Source: Mycobacterium terramassiliense | GTDB taxonomy: Bacteria; Actinomycetota; Actinomycetes; Mycobacteriales; Mycobacteriaceae | Direction of reading: 5' to 3' | Assembly (NCBI RefSeq): GCF_900157385.1 | Contig: NZ_LT717701.1 | Location: 1,399,772-1,463,771 of the forward strand | Length of the DNA stretch: 64,000 nucleotides | Part shown: one piece after another, positions 50,079 to 59,368 of the stretch | Numbering within the stretch: the first letter of the stretch is position 1 | Layout of the letters: each line of letters begins with the position of its first letter | Position numbers and translations under genes: made by a program | The notes under the pieces: generated by a model | Databases searched by the model: none | The model's input: only the letters and a program-made list of their open reading frames with translations | Told to the model about the DNA's origin: nothing

Positions 50079-51014
50079 GTGAGTGGGGGCACCCGCCAGA
50101 ATGCCGCTGAAAAATCGGTTCCGGTGAACGAGGACGAAACCCCAAGCACTGCCGCCGAAATCCGGGCGCTGGCCGAACAGGCCGAGGCCGAGGCCGACGA
50201 GGCCGAGGCCCTTGCCGCCGCCGCGCGCGCCCGCGCCCGGGCCATCCAGTTGCGCCGCGAGGCCGAACTTGCCGAAGCCAAGCAACAAGCCGCCGAGAAA
50301 GCCGTCGCGGAAGTCCCTGCAGAGGCCGAGCCGGACGCGACCGCATCGGTCGAGGCCGGGGTGCCCGACGCCCCGCCCGAGCCGGAGGGCGACCTCACCG
50401 AGGCCGCGGACGATGCGGAAACCGTCGAGACAAAAGAGCCCGCCGCGGAGGCCGAAGCCGATGCGTCCGCCGACGCGGCGCAGCCGGCGCGACGGCGGCG
50501 CCGCCTCCCCGGACGCGTTCGTCGCCCCACCTGGTCCACCCTCGCGGCCAGCCTGGCGATCCTCGTCATCCTCGGCGCGCTGGCGGGCAGCGGCTACATG
50601 ATCAAAGAGCATCGCGATGCCGTCCAGCGGCGCCAGCGTGCGGCCGAATTCGTCGCCGCGGCGCGCCAGGGCGTGGTGACGCTGACGTCGCTGGACTTCA
50701 ACAACTCCAAGCAAGGGGTGCAGCGCATCCTGGAGAACTCCACCGGCTCGTTCAAGGACGACTTCCTGAAGATGGCCGACGATTTCACCAAGGTGGTGGA
50801 GCAGTCGAAGGTGGTTTCGCAAGGCAGCGTTCAAGCCGCGGCGGTGGAACTGGACTCGATGACCAAAGACTCGGCGGTCGTCCTGGTTGCCTCCACCTCT
50901 GAGGTCACGAATGCGGCTGGCGCCAAGCAGGATCCGCGCAACTATCGGCTGATCGTGACGGTCGCACGCGACGGTGGCCAGCTCAAGATATCGAAAGTCG
51001 AGTTCGTGCCGTGA
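50079..51014 (+). CDS. Mce-associated membrane protein, long type, second pair (Mam A-like)
   Basis: 311 residues. Long Glu/Ala-rich helical N-terminus (EIRALAEQAEAEADEAEALAAAARARARAIQLRREAELAEAKQQ), further acidic linker, Arg cluster (PARRRRRLPGRVRRP), one membrane helix (LAASLAILVILGALAGSGYM), and the domain with VVEQSKVVSQGSVQAAAVELDSMTKDSAVVLVAS shared with 38352-39080. GTG at 50079 is uncertain; GTG at 50124 is an alternative. No mce operon adjoins it, so this is an orphan Mam pair. Confidence 0.85.
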   Translation: MSGGTRQNAAEKSVPVNEDETPSTAAEIRALAEQAEAEADEAEALAAAARARARAIQLRREAELAEAKQQAAEKAVAEVPAEAEPDATASVEAGVPDAPPEPEGDLTEAADDAETVETKEPAAEAEADASADAAQPARRRRRLPGRVRRPTWSTLAASLAILVILGALAGSGYMIKEHRDAVQRRQRAAEFVAAARQGVVTLTSLDFNNSKQGVQRILENSTGSFKDDFLKMADDFTKVVEQSKVVSQGSVQAAAVELDSMTKDSAVVLVASTSEVTNAAGAKQDPRNYRLIVTVARDGGQLKISKVEFVP

Positions 51015-51724
51015 CCGCAGACAAAACATCGGCTCAGAAGACCGCCGAGGTCGAAGAGACCGCGCAGGGTGCAGAGGCCGCGGAGGGCGCAGAGGTCGAG
51101 GCAACGGTTGACGCCGAAACGCCGGCCGACGCCGACTCCGCCGAAGACGTCGACTCCGTCGAAGACATCGACTCCGTCGACTACGACGACAAGGAGCCGG
51201 GTCGCCTGAAGCGGTTCGCCGCGCGGGCAAAGAAGCGCTCGTCGGGAAGGGTTGTCCCGGCGGTCCTGGCGGTGCTCGTGGTCGCGTCGCTGGCCTTGCT
51301 CGGCTTGCTGTACTGGTTCTCCTACCGGCCCGACCGGGCGACCGACGCGGGCGCCGCGAAGGCGGCGATCTCGGCCGCCAGCGAGGGCACGGTGGCGGTG
51401 CTGTCGTACTCCCCGGACACGCTCGATCGCGACTTTTCTTCCGCCAAGTCGCATTTGACCGGCGACTTCCTGTCCTACTACGACCAATTCACCCAGCAGA
51501 TCGTCGCCCCGGCCGCCAAGCAGAAGGCGGTGAAGACCACCGCGGTGGTCCTGCGGGCCGCGGTATCGGAGCTGCATCCCGACTCGGCCGTGGTGCTGCT
51601 GTTCGTCAACCAGAGCACCCAGAGCAAGGATCGGCCGGAGCCGACATTCACCAACAGCAGCGTGTCGGTTACCCTGACGAAAGCTAATGGCAGATGGCTG
51701 ATTTCGTCGTTCAACCCGGTATAG
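51011..51724 (+). CDS. Mce-associated membrane protein, short type, second pair (Mam B-like)
   Basis: 237 residues. Acidic N-terminus (ADTETPADADSAEDVDSVEDI-like run), one membrane helix (VVPAVLAVLVVASLALLGLLYWF), then ISAASEGTVAVLSYSPDTLDRDFSSAKSHLTGDFLSYY and SELHPDSAVVLLFVNQST, matching 37780-38352. GTG at 51011 overlaps the stop of its partner. Orphan Mam proteins can stabilise Mce complexes encoded elsewhere, so it may serve the importer here or another one. Confidence 0.86.
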   Translation: MTADKTSAQKTAEVEETAQGAEAAEGAEVEATVDAETPADADSAEDVDSVEDIDSVDYDDKEPGRLKRFAARAKKRSSGRVVPAVLAVLVVASLALLGLLYWFSYRPDRATDAGAAKAAISAASEGTVAVLSYSPDTLDRDFSSAKSHLTGDFLSYYDQFTQQIVAPAAKQKAVKTTAVVLRAAVSELHPDSAVVLLFVNQSTQSKDRPEPTFTNSSVSVTLTKANGRWLISSFNPV

Positions 51725-51734
51725 GGCCGTCGCG

Positions 51735-52361
51735 TTGACGACCGGCGATATCCACTCGATGGTGATCGCGTCGGATTATCGCGTCCCGGACCCCAGCCGG
51801 GTATGGCCGCTGCTCGAGCGCAACAAGGCCGCTCTCGCCGACATCGGCGCCCACCACGTGCTGGTGTATACGTCCACGCACGACTACGGGCGCGTACTCG
51901 TGATGATCGGCGTGCACAGCCGCGAACCCATCGTGGAACTGCTGCGCTCGCGGGTCTTTTTCGACTGGTTCGACGCGGCCGGCGTGGAGGACATCCCCGC
52001 CGTCTTCGCCGGCGAGATCGTCGACAGGTTCATCCCGCAACCGCCGGCCGCGCCGGGGGCGCCGGGCGTGGTGGTATGCGCGATCGCCTCCGTCGACGAC
52101 GTGTCGACCCTGACCGCGGGGGTCCGCTCCGCGATGGACCGGTTCACCGCCGCGGGCATCCGAAAGACCTGGGTTTTCCAGGCTTTCGACGACGAGCACG
52201 AGGTCCTGATATTGCAGGAGTTTCCCGACGAGGACGGCGCGCGGCGGTGGATCGAACACCCGGACGCCGCGGCGCAGTGGATGTTGGGGGCCGGCGTCGG
52301 GGCCTACCCCCCGCTGTTCGTCGGGCAGTTCTTCGACATGATGCGCATCGAAGGGGACTGA
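51735..52361 (+). CDS. Hypothetical protein with two related halves (208 aa)
   Basis: Soluble protein, unrecognised. It seems to hold two similar domains: residues 8-95 (MVIASDYRVPDPSRVWPLLE...VLVMIGVHSREPIVELLR) and 100-205 (VVVCAIASVDDVSTLTAGVR...VLILQEFPDEDGARRWIEHPDAAAQW), suggesting an internally duplicated dimeric alpha-beta barrel like antibiotic-biosynthesis-monooxygenase or EthD-type proteins. TTG at 51735; ATG at 51759 would also keep the first domain. It follows the Mam pair by 10 bp. Confidence 0.65.
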   Translation: MTTGDIHSMVIASDYRVPDPSRVWPLLERNKAALADIGAHHVLVYTSTHDYGRVLVMIGVHSREPIVELLRSRVFFDWFDAAGVEDIPAVFAGEIVDRFIPQPPAAPGAPGVVVCAIASVDDVSTLTAGVRSAMDRFTAAGIRKTWVFQAFDDEHEVLILQEFPDEDGARRWIEHPDAAAQWMLGAGVGAYPPLFVGQFFDMMRIEGD

Positions 52362-52370
52362 GCGCACCCG

Positions 52371-52556
52371 ATGTTCGTGTGCCTGTGCAACGGCGTCACC
52401 AGCCAGGCGGTCGCCGAGGCCGTCGCGGCGGGGGCCTCGACGACCAAGGATGTCGCGCAGGCGTGCGGGGCGGGCGCCGATTGCGGGCGTTGCCGGCGCA
52501 CCGTGCAGGCGCTACTGCGATCGTCGGCGCAAAACCGGACGGCGCGGCCGACCTAG
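52371..52556 (+). CDS. Bacterioferritin-associated ferredoxin-like [2Fe-2S] protein
   Basis: 61 residues. The Bfd pattern is complete: CLCNGV at residues 4-9 (CxC) and [14 protein letters not shown] (CxxC) with about 33 residues between. Bfd passes electrons to bacterioferritin to release iron. No bfr is in the window, so it may also serve as a general carrier. ATG at 52371, 9 bp after the upstream gene, stop overlapping the convergent pdc end by 4 bp. Confidence 0.85.
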   Translation: MFVCLCNGVTSQAVAEAVAAGASTTKDVAQACGAGADCGRCRRTVQALLRSSAQNRTARPT

Positions 52557-54226
52557 CGGCGGGCGCTGCCCTCCGGTGACATCGGTCCGACGAGCTGGCC
52601 GAGCAGGCGGGGGATCTCCATGCGCGGCAAGACGACCTCGACGAACACCATCCGGTCCCGGTGCTCGGCCGCCGCGGTGAACGCGTCGTCGAGCTCGCCG
52701 TAAGTCTGCGCCCGGAACGCCAGGTGGTTGGCCACCCCCAGCGCCCGGGGGATCTCGGTCCAACTCCAGCTCACAATGTCGTTGTAGGGGGCCGTCTCTC
52801 CGTGAATCGCCCGTTCGACGGTGTAGCCGTCGTTGTTGACCACGACGATGACCGGCGACAACCCCTCGCGCGAGAAAATGCCGAGTTCCTGGACGGTCAG
52901 TTGCGCGGCCCCATCGCCGATCAGCAACACCGTCCGGCGCTCCGGATGCGCCACCGCGGCACCGACCGCCGCGGGCAGTGTGTAACCGATTGAGCCCCAG
53001 AGCGGTTGACCGATGAAGGTGACGCCCTGCGGCAGCCGGTGGTCCGCCATCCCGTAGAACGACGTGCCCTGATCGGCGAGGACCACGTTGCCCGGTGTGA
53101 GCGCCTCACAAAGCCGGTCCCACACCATCTGCTGCGTCAGTGGCTCATCGCGCGACGGGGCCGGCGGCGGGGGCTCGGCCGGCGGCGGCGTCACCGGCGG
53201 GGAGGTGATCCCGCGCCGAACCAGGATGCCGGCCAGCGCCTCCAGCGCGGCGCCCATCTCCAGCGGGGCGAATACCTCGCCCCCGACGGTGCTTTGGTAC
53301 TGCCCGATGTCGATGGTGCGCGCCGGGTCGATCCGCTGGCTGAAGAATCCGCTGACCATGTCGGTGAACACCACGCCCGCCGTCACCAGCACCGGCGCCT
53401 CCTCGATCGCGGCGCGAACCCACGCGGCGCTGGCCGAACCCGCATAAATGCCAAGGAAATTCGGAGAGCTCTCGTCGAGCAGGCTCTTTCCCCACATCAG
53501 CGTGGCGTGCGGCACCACGTCGGCCGCCAGCAACGCCTCGAGCTCTTTGACGGCTTGCAGGCGGTGGACCAGCAGGTCGGCCAGCACGGTCAACTGGTGA
53601 TCGCCGATGAGTTCGTTGGCGGCCTCGGTGAACAGCGACAGCGCGCGGGGGCTGGTGCCGCCGGTGTAGCGGGGCAGCGGTGCGTCGGGCGGTTCGGTGG
53701 GGAAGCGGGCCACGTCGGTGGACAGCAGGAGGTAGCCCGGTCGCTTTTGTTCGCGCACCTCGGACAGCACTCGGTCGATCTCTCTGCATGCCGTCGCCGG
53801 CATGAGATTGGCCTGGGCGCAGGTGATTTCGCGGCTGATCCGGAAGAAGTGCTCGAAGTCACCGTCGCCCAGCGAATGGTGCAGCGCCCGTCTGGTGCCC
53901 TGCGCGTCTTTCGAGGGACCACCCACGATGTGCACCACCGGTACGTGTTCGGCATAACTGCCCGCGACCGCATTGGCCGCCGAGAGCTCGCCGACACCGA
54001 ATGTCGTTACTACGGCCGACATTCCGCGTAGCCGCCCGTAACCATCGGCGGCGTACCCGGCGTTGAGCTCGTTGGCGCTGCCCACCCACCGAATGGTCGG
54101 GTGCGCGACGATGTGGTCCAGGAACGCCAGGTTGTAGTCGCCGGGGACGCCGAATATCTCGGAGACACCGAGCTCGGCGAGGCGGTCCAACAGGTAGTCA
54201 CCGACGGTGTAGACAGGATCAGTCAC
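52553..54226 (-). CDS. pdc: Indolepyruvate/alpha-keto-acid decarboxylase (Rv0853c-type)
   Basis: 557-residue TPP enzyme. The N-terminal TPP-activating Glu is in [17 protein letters not shown], and the TPP/Mg motif spans [15 protein letters not shown] to [10 protein letters not shown] (GDG...NN). By recall it matches the M. tuberculosis Pdc (Rv0853c) closely along its length, apart from the Pro-rich linker [17 protein letters not shown]. It decarboxylates indole-3-pyruvate, pyruvate or branched keto acids to aldehydes. GTG at 54226 starts [12 protein letters not shown]; the open frame beyond is antisense extension over the next genes. Marks the start of the conserved core block. Confidence 0.93.
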   Translation of the reverse strand: MTDPVYTVGDYLLDRLAELGVSEIFGVPGDYNLAFLDHIVAHPTIRWVGSANELNAGYAADGYGRLRGMSAVVTTFGVGELSAANAVAGSYAEHVPVVHIVGGPSKDAQGTRRALHHSLGDGDFEHFFRISREITCAQANLMPATACREIDRVLSEVREQKRPGYLLLSTDVARFPTEPPDAPLPRYTGGTSPRALSLFTEAANELIGDHQLTVLADLLVHRLQAVKELEALLAADVVPHATLMWGKSLLDESSPNFLGIYAGSASAAWVRAAIEEAPVLVTAGVVFTDMVSGFFSQRIDPARTIDIGQYQSTVGGEVFAPLEMGAALEALAGILVRRGITSPPVTPPPAEPPPPAPSRDEPLTQQMVWDRLCEALTPGNVVLADQGTSFYGMADHRLPQGVTFIGQPLWGSIGYTLPAAVGAAVAHPERRTVLLIGDGAAQLTVQELGIFSREGLSPVIVVVNNDGYTVERAIHGETAPYNDIVSWSWTEIPRALGVANHLAFRAQTYGELDDAFTAAAEHRDRMVFVEVVLPRMEIPRLLGQLVGPMSPEGSARR

Positions 54227-54292
54227 GAAGACGACGGTACGCCTGGCCCAAACGCCTTCCGGCCGGGCGCCGAGTGGCCTATCGTGCGGGCC

Positions 54293-54736
54293 ATGGCAAT
54301 CAAAGAATCCCGCGAGATCGTCATCGAAGCCAGCCCCGAGGAGATCCTGGACGTCATCGCGGACTTCGAAGCGATGCCCGAATGGTCGGGACCGCACCAG
54401 AGCGCCGAAGTGCTGGAGACCGGCGGCGACGGCCGGCCCAGCCAGGTGAAGATGAAGGTCAAAACGGCGGGCATCACCGACGAACAGGTGGTGGCCTACA
54501 CGTGGAGCGGCAACGAGGTGAGCTGGACGCTGGTGAGTTCGGCCCAGCAGAAGTCGCAGGACGGCAAGTACATTCTGGTGCCCAAGGGCGACGACCAGAC
54601 ACTGGTCAAGTTCGAGGTGACCGTGGACCCGAACGTCCCACTGCCCGGTTTCGTGCTCAAGCGCGCGGTCAAGGGGACGATGGATTCGGCCACCCAGGAG
54701 CTGCGCAAGCGCGTGCTCCAGGTCAAGGGTAAGTAG
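54293..54736 (+). CDS. SRPBCC/polyketide-cyclase-like lipid-binding protein (Rv0854-type)
   Basis: 147 residues, START/Bet v1-like fold: [28 protein letters not shown], a central [13 protein letters not shown], and long C-terminal helix [20 protein letters not shown]. Such proteins hold a hydrophobic ligand in a cavity. ATG at 54293, 66 bp from the divergent pdc start, 6 bp before the racemase gene. With 55872 and 56342 it forms a set of three paralogues around far, as in M. tuberculosis Rv0854/0856/0857. Confidence 0.87.
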   Translation: MAIKESREIVIEASPEEILDVIADFEAMPEWSGPHQSAEVLETGGDGRPSQVKMKVKTAGITDEQVVAYTWSGNEVSWTLVSSAQQKSQDGKYILVPKGDDQTLVKFEVTVDPNVPLPGFVLKRAVKGTMDSATQELRKRVLQVKGK

Positions 54737-54742
54737 CCGCCC

Positions 54743-55819
54743 GTGGCCGGCGGGCCCCTGGCCGGGGTGCGGGTGATCGAACTCGGCGGCATCGGGCCGG
54801 GGCCGCACGCCGGGATGATGCTCGCCGACCTCGGCGCCGACGTGGTGCGGGTGCGGCGGCCCGGGGGCCTGACGATGCCGCCCGAGGATCGCGACCTGCT
54901 GCACCGCGGCAAGCGGATCGTCGACCTCGACGTCAAGGCGCAGCCCCAGGCGCTGCTCGAGTTGGCCGGCAAGGCCGACGTGCTGCTCGACTGCTTCCGG
55001 CCCGGGACATGCGAGCGACTCGGCATCGGTCCCGACGACTGCGCCGCGGTCAATCCGCGGCTGATCTTCGCGCGGATCACCGGCTGGGGGCAGCAGGGCC
55101 CGGTGGCCCGGACGGCCGGCCACGACATCAACTATCTGTCGCAGACGGGTGCGCTGTCGGCGCTGGGCTACCGGGATCGGCCGCCGATGCCGCCGCTGAA
55201 CCTGGTCGCGGACTTCGGTGGCGGTTCGATGTTGGTGCTCCTCGGCATTGCCGTCGCGCTCTACGAGCGGGAACGCTCGGGCAAGGGCCAGGTCGTGGAC
55301 GCCGCGATGGTGGACGGCGTCAGCCTGCTCGCCCAGATGATGTGGACGATGAAGGCGACCGGTTCGCTGCGAGACGAGCGCGAATCGTTTCTACTCGACG
55401 GCGGCGCCCCGTTCTACCGCTGCTACGAGACCTCCGACGGCAAGTACATGGCGGTCGGCGCCATCGAGCCGCAATTCTTCGCGGCGTTGCTCACCGGGCT
55501 CGGCTTGTCGCCCGAGGAGGTACCGGGCCAGCTCGACATCGGTTCGTACCAAAGGATGTACGACGTCTTCGCGGAGCGGTTCGCCAGCCGCACCCGCGAG
55601 GAGTGGACGACAATTTTTGCGGGCACCGATGCGTGCGTCACCCCGGTGTTGACCTGGAGCGAAGCCGCCACCGACGACCATTTGAACGCGCGGTCGACGG
55701 TGATCACCGCCCATGGGGTCGAGCAGGCCGCACCCGCGCCGCGTTTCTCCAGAACGCCGGCCGGCCCGGTGGGACCGCCGCCGGCGGCAACGACACCGCT
55801 CACCGAAATCGGCTGGTAA
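54743..55819 (+). CDS. far: Alpha-methylacyl-CoA racemase family protein (Rv0855-type)
   Basis: 358 residues, CaiB/BaiF fold. The racemase catalytic pair is visible: His about 127 in [10 protein letters not shown] and Asp in [10 protein letters not shown], with Glu in the third segment. It interconverts (2R)- and (2S)-methylacyl-CoA so that branched chains (phytol- or steroid-type side chains) can be beta-oxidised. GTG at 54743. In M. tuberculosis the matching gene is far (Rv0855), and the order of neighbours is the same. Confidence 0.9.
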   Translation: MAGGPLAGVRVIELGGIGPGPHAGMMLADLGADVVRVRRPGGLTMPPEDRDLLHRGKRIVDLDVKAQPQALLELAGKADVLLDCFRPGTCERLGIGPDDCAAVNPRLIFARITGWGQQGPVARTAGHDINYLSQTGALSALGYRDRPPMPPLNLVADFGGGSMLVLLGIAVALYERERSGKGQVVDAAMVDGVSLLAQMMWTMKATGSLRDERESFLLDGGAPFYRCYETSDGKYMAVGAIEPQFFAALLTGLGLSPEEVPGQLDIGSYQRMYDVFAERFASRTREEWTTIFAGTDACVTPVLTWSEAATDDHLNARSTVITAHGVEQAAPAPRFSRTPAGPVGPPPAATTPLTEIGW

Positions 55820-55871
55820 GTAGAGATTTCGGCGAACACCATCCGCGCGTTGGGCGGTGGGGTTAAGTTTG

Positions 55872-56339
55872 ATGCCAGTGGCCGTAAAAGCATCACGGGA
55901 ATTTGTCGTAGACGCGCCGCCAGAAATGGTCATGGAGGCGCTGACAGATGTCGGCGTCCTGTCGTCGTGGTCGCCGCTGCACAAACACATCGAGGTGATC
56001 GACCGTTATCCCGACGGCCGGCCCCACCACGTCAAGACCAAGATCAAGATCTTCGGGATCGTCGACAAAGAGATCCTGGAGTATCACTGGGGCCCCGACT
56101 GGGTGGTCTACGACGTCAAAGGGACCGCCCAGCAGCATGGCCAGCACATCGAGTACAACCTCAAGCCCGAGGGACTCGACAAGACGCGTGTGCGTTTCGA
56201 CATCACCGTCGAACCGGCCGGGCCCATTCCGGCGTTCGTCGTCAAGCGGGCCACCGAAAAGGTTCTGGACGCCTCGGTGAAGGGACTGAGCGACCTGGTC
56301 ACGGGTGGCGGAGCCCCGGATCAGCCGACCCAGCCGTAG
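55872..56339 (+). CDS. SRPBCC-fold lipid-binding protein (Rv0856-type)
   Basis: 155 residues. Pattern ASREFVVDAPPEMVMEALTDVGVLSSWSPLHKHIEVIDRYPDGRP, LEYHWGPDWVVYDV and the last helix VVKRATEKVLDASVKGLSDL. Very like the next gene, so a tandem duplicate. ATG at 55872 (MPVAVKAS) is preferred over 55857. Probably binds or shuttles a hydrophobic substrate for the adjacent racemase/beta-oxidation enzymes. Confidence 0.86.
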   Translation: MPVAVKASREFVVDAPPEMVMEALTDVGVLSSWSPLHKHIEVIDRYPDGRPHHVKTKIKIFGIVDKEILEYHWGPDWVVYDVKGTAQQHGQHIEYNLKPEGLDKTRVRFDITVEPAGPIPAFVVKRATEKVLDASVKGLSDLVTGGGAPDQPTQP

Positions 56340-56341
56340 CA

Positions 56342-56776
56342 GTGGCCGTCCAAGCATCGTCGGAAATCGTCATTGACGCGCCCCCGGGCGCCATCATGGA
56401 CGCGCTCGCCGACATGGACACCGTGCCGTCGTGGTCGGCGGTGCACAAGAAGGTCGAAGTGATCGACAGTTATCCCGACGGGCGGCCCCGCCACGTCAAG
56501 GTCACGATCAGGGTGATGGGCATTTTCGACACCCAACTCCTGGAGTACCACTGGGGGCCGGACTGGATGGTGTGGGACGCCGAAAAGACCATCCACCAAC
56601 ACGGTCAGCACGGGGAGTACAACCTGACCCGCGTGAGCGACGACAAGACGCGCGTGCGGTTCGGCATCACCGTCGAGCCTTCGGCGCCACTGCCGGAGTT
56701 CGTGATCAACCGGGCCCGCAAGAAGATCCTGCATGCCGCGTTGGAGGGGCTGCGCAAGCGGGTGATGGAGGGCTAG
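56342..56776 (+). CDS. SRPBCC-fold lipid-binding protein (Rv0857-type)
   Basis: 144 residues, tandem paralogue of 55872-56339: SSEIVIDAPPGAIMDALADMDTVPSWSAVHKKVEVIDSYPDGRP and LEYHWGPDWMVWDAEKTIHQHGQHGEYNL. GTG at 56342 follows the upstream stop by 2 bp. Ends with a 4-bp convergent overlap with the aminotransferase gene. No catalytic residues evident; binding role presumed. Confidence 0.86.
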   Translation: MAVQASSEIVIDAPPGAIMDALADMDTVPSWSAVHKKVEVIDSYPDGRPRHVKVTIRVMGIFDTQLLEYHWGPDWMVWDAEKTIHQHGQHGEYNLTRVSDDKTRVRFGITVEPSAPLPEFVINRARKKILHAALEGLRKRVMEG

Positions 56777-57963
56777 CTAACGGGCTCGCTCCGCAGCGCG
56801 GCCAGTCGCCCGATCGCCTCGTCGAGAGTGTCGTCACGTTTGCAGAAGGTGAAGCGCACCAGGTGATTCCACACGTCCGCGTGCGGTGCCGCCGGGTCGC
56901 AAAACGCCGACATCGGGATGGCCGCCACGCCCACCTTTTCCGGTAGGGCCGCGCAGAACGCGGTGCTGTCGTCGTACCCGAGCGGGCGCGGGTCGGCGCA
57001 CAGGAAGTAGGTGCCGTCGCTGTCGTGCACCGCAAAGCCGATATCGGTCAGCCCGGCGGCGAGCCGATCCCGCCTGGCCTGCAACGAGCGGCGCAGCCCG
57101 GCCACCCAGGCGTCCTCGGTGTCGAGCGCCAGGGCCACCGCGGGCTGGAACGGCGCGCCGCCGACGTAGCTCAGGTACTGTTTGGCCGCGCGCACTCCGG
57201 CGATCAGTTGCGCTGGCCCGCAAGCCCATCCGATCTTCCACCCGGTGCAGTTGAACATCTTGGCGGCGCTGGAAATGGTGATCGTGCGTTCGGCCATGCC
57301 GTCGAAGCCGGCCAGTGGCAGATGCTTCCTGCCGTTCGGACCGTCAAACACCAGGTGCTCGTACACCTCGTCGGTGATCACCAATAGGTCGGCCGTCACC
57401 GCGATCTCCGCGATGGCCGCCAGATCCGCGGCGCTCAACACCGTGCCGGTCGGATTGTGCGGCGAGTTGACGATCAGCGCGCGCGTCCGCGGCGTCACCG
57501 CGCGCCGCAGGGCGTCGGCGTCCAGGGCGAAGCCGCGCCCCTCGGGGACCAGCGGCACCGCGACCCGATGCGCGCAGGCCATCGCCACCACCGGAGAGTA
57601 GGAGTCGTAGAACGGTTCGATCAGGATCACTTCCGAGCCCGGCTCGACCAGCCCGATCACCGCCGCGGCGATGGCCTCGGTGGCGCCGACCGTCACCAAC
57701 ACCTCGCTGTCGGGGTCGTACTCCGCACCGAAATGCCTCCGGCGGTGCGCGGCGATGGCCTGGCGCAGCGGCGCGATGCCGATCCCGGGCGGGTACTGGT
57801 TGGCGCCCGCGGCGATCGCGTCCTGCGCGGCCTTGAGTAACGAAGGGGGTCCGTCCTCGTCGGGAAAACCCTGGCCGAGGTTCACCGCGCCGATCCGCGC
57901 GGCCAGCGCCGACATCTCCGCGAACACCGTCGTCGCGTATGGCCGCAGCCGCGACACCGTCAT
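56773..57963 (-). CDS. dapC: PLP-dependent aminotransferase (Rv0858c-type, DapC)
   Basis: 396-residue class I/II aminotransferase. PLP Lys235 in SSAAKMFNCTGWKIGW, NSPHNPTGTVL (cofactor contact), TDEVYEHL (Asp and Tyr), and the C-terminal Arg in VRFTFCKRDD. ATG at 57963. The M. tuberculosis counterpart is annotated as succinyl-diaminopimelate aminotransferase (lysine/peptidoglycan precursor route), though a kynurenine- or glutamine-type transaminase cannot be excluded from the sequence. Confidence 0.9.
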   Translation of the reverse strand: MTVSRLRPYATTVFAEMSALAARIGAVNLGQGFPDEDGPPSLLKAAQDAIAAGANQYPPGIGIAPLRQAIAAHRRRHFGAEYDPDSEVLVTVGATEAIAAAVIGLVEPGSEVILIEPFYDSYSPVVAMACAHRVAVPLVPEGRGFALDADALRRAVTPRTRALIVNSPHNPTGTVLSAADLAAIAEIAVTADLLVITDEVYEHLVFDGPNGRKHLPLAGFDGMAERTITISSAAKMFNCTGWKIGWACGPAQLIAGVRAAKQYLSYVGGAPFQPAVALALDTEDAWVAGLRRSLQARRDRLAAGLTDIGFAVHDSDGTYFLCADPRPLGYDDSTAFCAALPEKVGVAAIPMSAFCDPAAPHADVWNHLVRFTFCKRDDTLDEAIGRLAALRSEPVS

Positions 57964-58072
57964 GGGGATCGAGCTTAAGGCCGCCACCCGGCCCGGGTGT
58001 GTAGCTGGCCGCACATTCGCCGCCGAGGGTGCGGCCGGCCGCACGTTCGGGCGTCTGACCTGCGCAGTCCGC

Positions 58073-58107
58073 CCAACCAACAGGTTGGCCGGGGACCCTG
58101 TTAGGGT
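58073..58107. promoter_or_regulatory. Two inverted repeats in the fadAB promoter region
   Basis: CCAACC (58073-58078) with GGTTGG (58083-58088), and ACCCT (58095-58099) with AGGGT (58103-58107), 65-80 and 46-58 bp before the fadA ATG at 58153. They could be operator elements of the fadAB operon. Short arms, so chance is possible. The recurrent GAGAAT motif is absent. Confidence 0.35.
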
Positions 58108-58152
58108 GCTCGTATACGGATCCGAACCCCCATTTGTGAAGAGGAAGCCGAC

Positions 58153-59364
58153 ATGTCCGAAGAAGCCTTCGTCTACGAGGCCATCCGCACGCCGCGCGGC
58201 AAGCAGAAGAACGGCGCACTGAACGAGGTCAAGCCCCTGAGCCTGGTCGTCGGGCTGATCGAGGAGCTGCGCAAGCGCAATCCCGACCTCGACGAGAACC
58301 TGATCAGCGACGTCATCCTGGGCTGCGTGTCGCCGGTCGGCGACCAGGGCGGCGACATCGCACGCACCGCGGTGATCGCGTCCGGCATGCCCGACACCGT
58401 CGGCGGTGTGCAGCTCAACCGGTTCTGCGCCTCCGGGCTGGAAGCCGTCAATACCGCCGCCCAGAAGGTCCGCTCCGGCTGGGACGACATGGTGCTCGCC
58501 GGCGGCGTCGAGTCGATGAGCCGCGTACCGATGGGCTCCGACGGCGGCGCGATGATGGCCGACCCCGCCACCTCTTACGACGCGTACATCGTCCCGCAGG
58601 GCATCGGCGCGGACCTGATCGCCACCATCGAGGGCTTCTCCCGCGACGACGTGGACGCCTACGCGCTGCGTTCGCAGGAGCTCGCGGCCGCGGCGTGGTC
58701 GGGCGGCTACTTCGCCAAGTCGGTGGTTCCGGTCCGTGACCAGAACGGCCTGCTGATCCTCGACCACGACGAGCACATGCGCCCCGGCACCACGATGGAG
58801 GGCCTGGCCAAGCTGAAGCCCGCCTTCGAGGGACTGGCCGCGATGGCCGGCTTCGACGACGTGGCGCTGCAGAAGTACCACTGGGTCGAGAAGATCAACC
58901 ACGTCCACACCGGCGGCAACAGCTCCGGCATCGTCGATGGTGCCGCGCTGGTCATGATCGGCTCGGAGGCCGCCGGCAAGTCGCAGGGCCTGACGCCCCG
59001 CGCCCGCATCGTCGCGACGGCCACCACCGGCTCCGACCCCACGATCATGCTGACCGGCCCGACGCCGGCCACCCAGAAGGCGCTCGACCGGGCCGGCCTG
59101 ACCGTCGACGACATCGACCTGTTCGAGCTGAACGAGGCGTTCGCGTCGGTCGTCCTGAAGTTCCAGAAGGACCTGCACATCCCCGACGAGAAGCTCAACG
59201 TCAACGGCGGAGCCATCGCGATGGGTCACCCGCTGGGCGCCACCGGCGCGATGATCCTGGGCACCATGGTCGACGAGCTGGAGCGCCGCAACGCCCGTCG
59301 TGCGCTGATCACGTTGTGCATCGGTGGCGGCATGGGCGTCGCGACGATCATTGAGAGGGTTTAA
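58153..59364 (+). CDS. fadA: Acetyl-CoA acyltransferase, thiolase subunit of the trifunctional beta-oxidation complex
   Basis: 403 residues, degradative thiolase. Nucleophilic Cys in [11 protein letters not shown] (about residue 92), His in [18 protein letters not shown], and the second Cys in [11 protein letters not shown], all intact. It cleaves 3-ketoacyl-CoA to acetyl-CoA and a shortened acyl-CoA and forms the beta subunit with FadB. ATG at 58153; fadB follows after 4 bp. Matches Rv0859 in order and length. Confidence 0.95.
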   Translation: MSEEAFVYEAIRTPRGKQKNGALNEVKPLSLVVGLIEELRKRNPDLDENLISDVILGCVSPVGDQGGDIARTAVIASGMPDTVGGVQLNRFCASGLEAVNTAAQKVRSGWDDMVLAGGVESMSRVPMGSDGGAMMADPATSYDAYIVPQGIGADLIATIEGFSRDDVDAYALRSQELAAAAWSGGYFAKSVVPVRDQNGLLILDHDEHMRPGTTMEGLAKLKPAFEGLAAMAGFDDVALQKYHWVEKINHVHTGGNSSGIVDGAALVMIGSEAAGKSQGLTPRARIVATATTGSDPTIMLTGPTPATQKALDRAGLTVDDIDLFELNEAFASVVLKFQKDLHIPDEKLNVNGGAIAMGHPLGATGAMILGTMVDELERRNARRALITLCIGGGMGVATIIERV

Positions 59365-59368
59365 GCGC

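Noticed and set aside
52553-55123. Single 856-residue reading frame covering pdc and beyond
   Set aside because: Only the part from GTG 54226 matches a TPP decarboxylase. The N-terminal extension is antisense to the SRPBCC and racemase genes, a common effect of high-GC codon bias.
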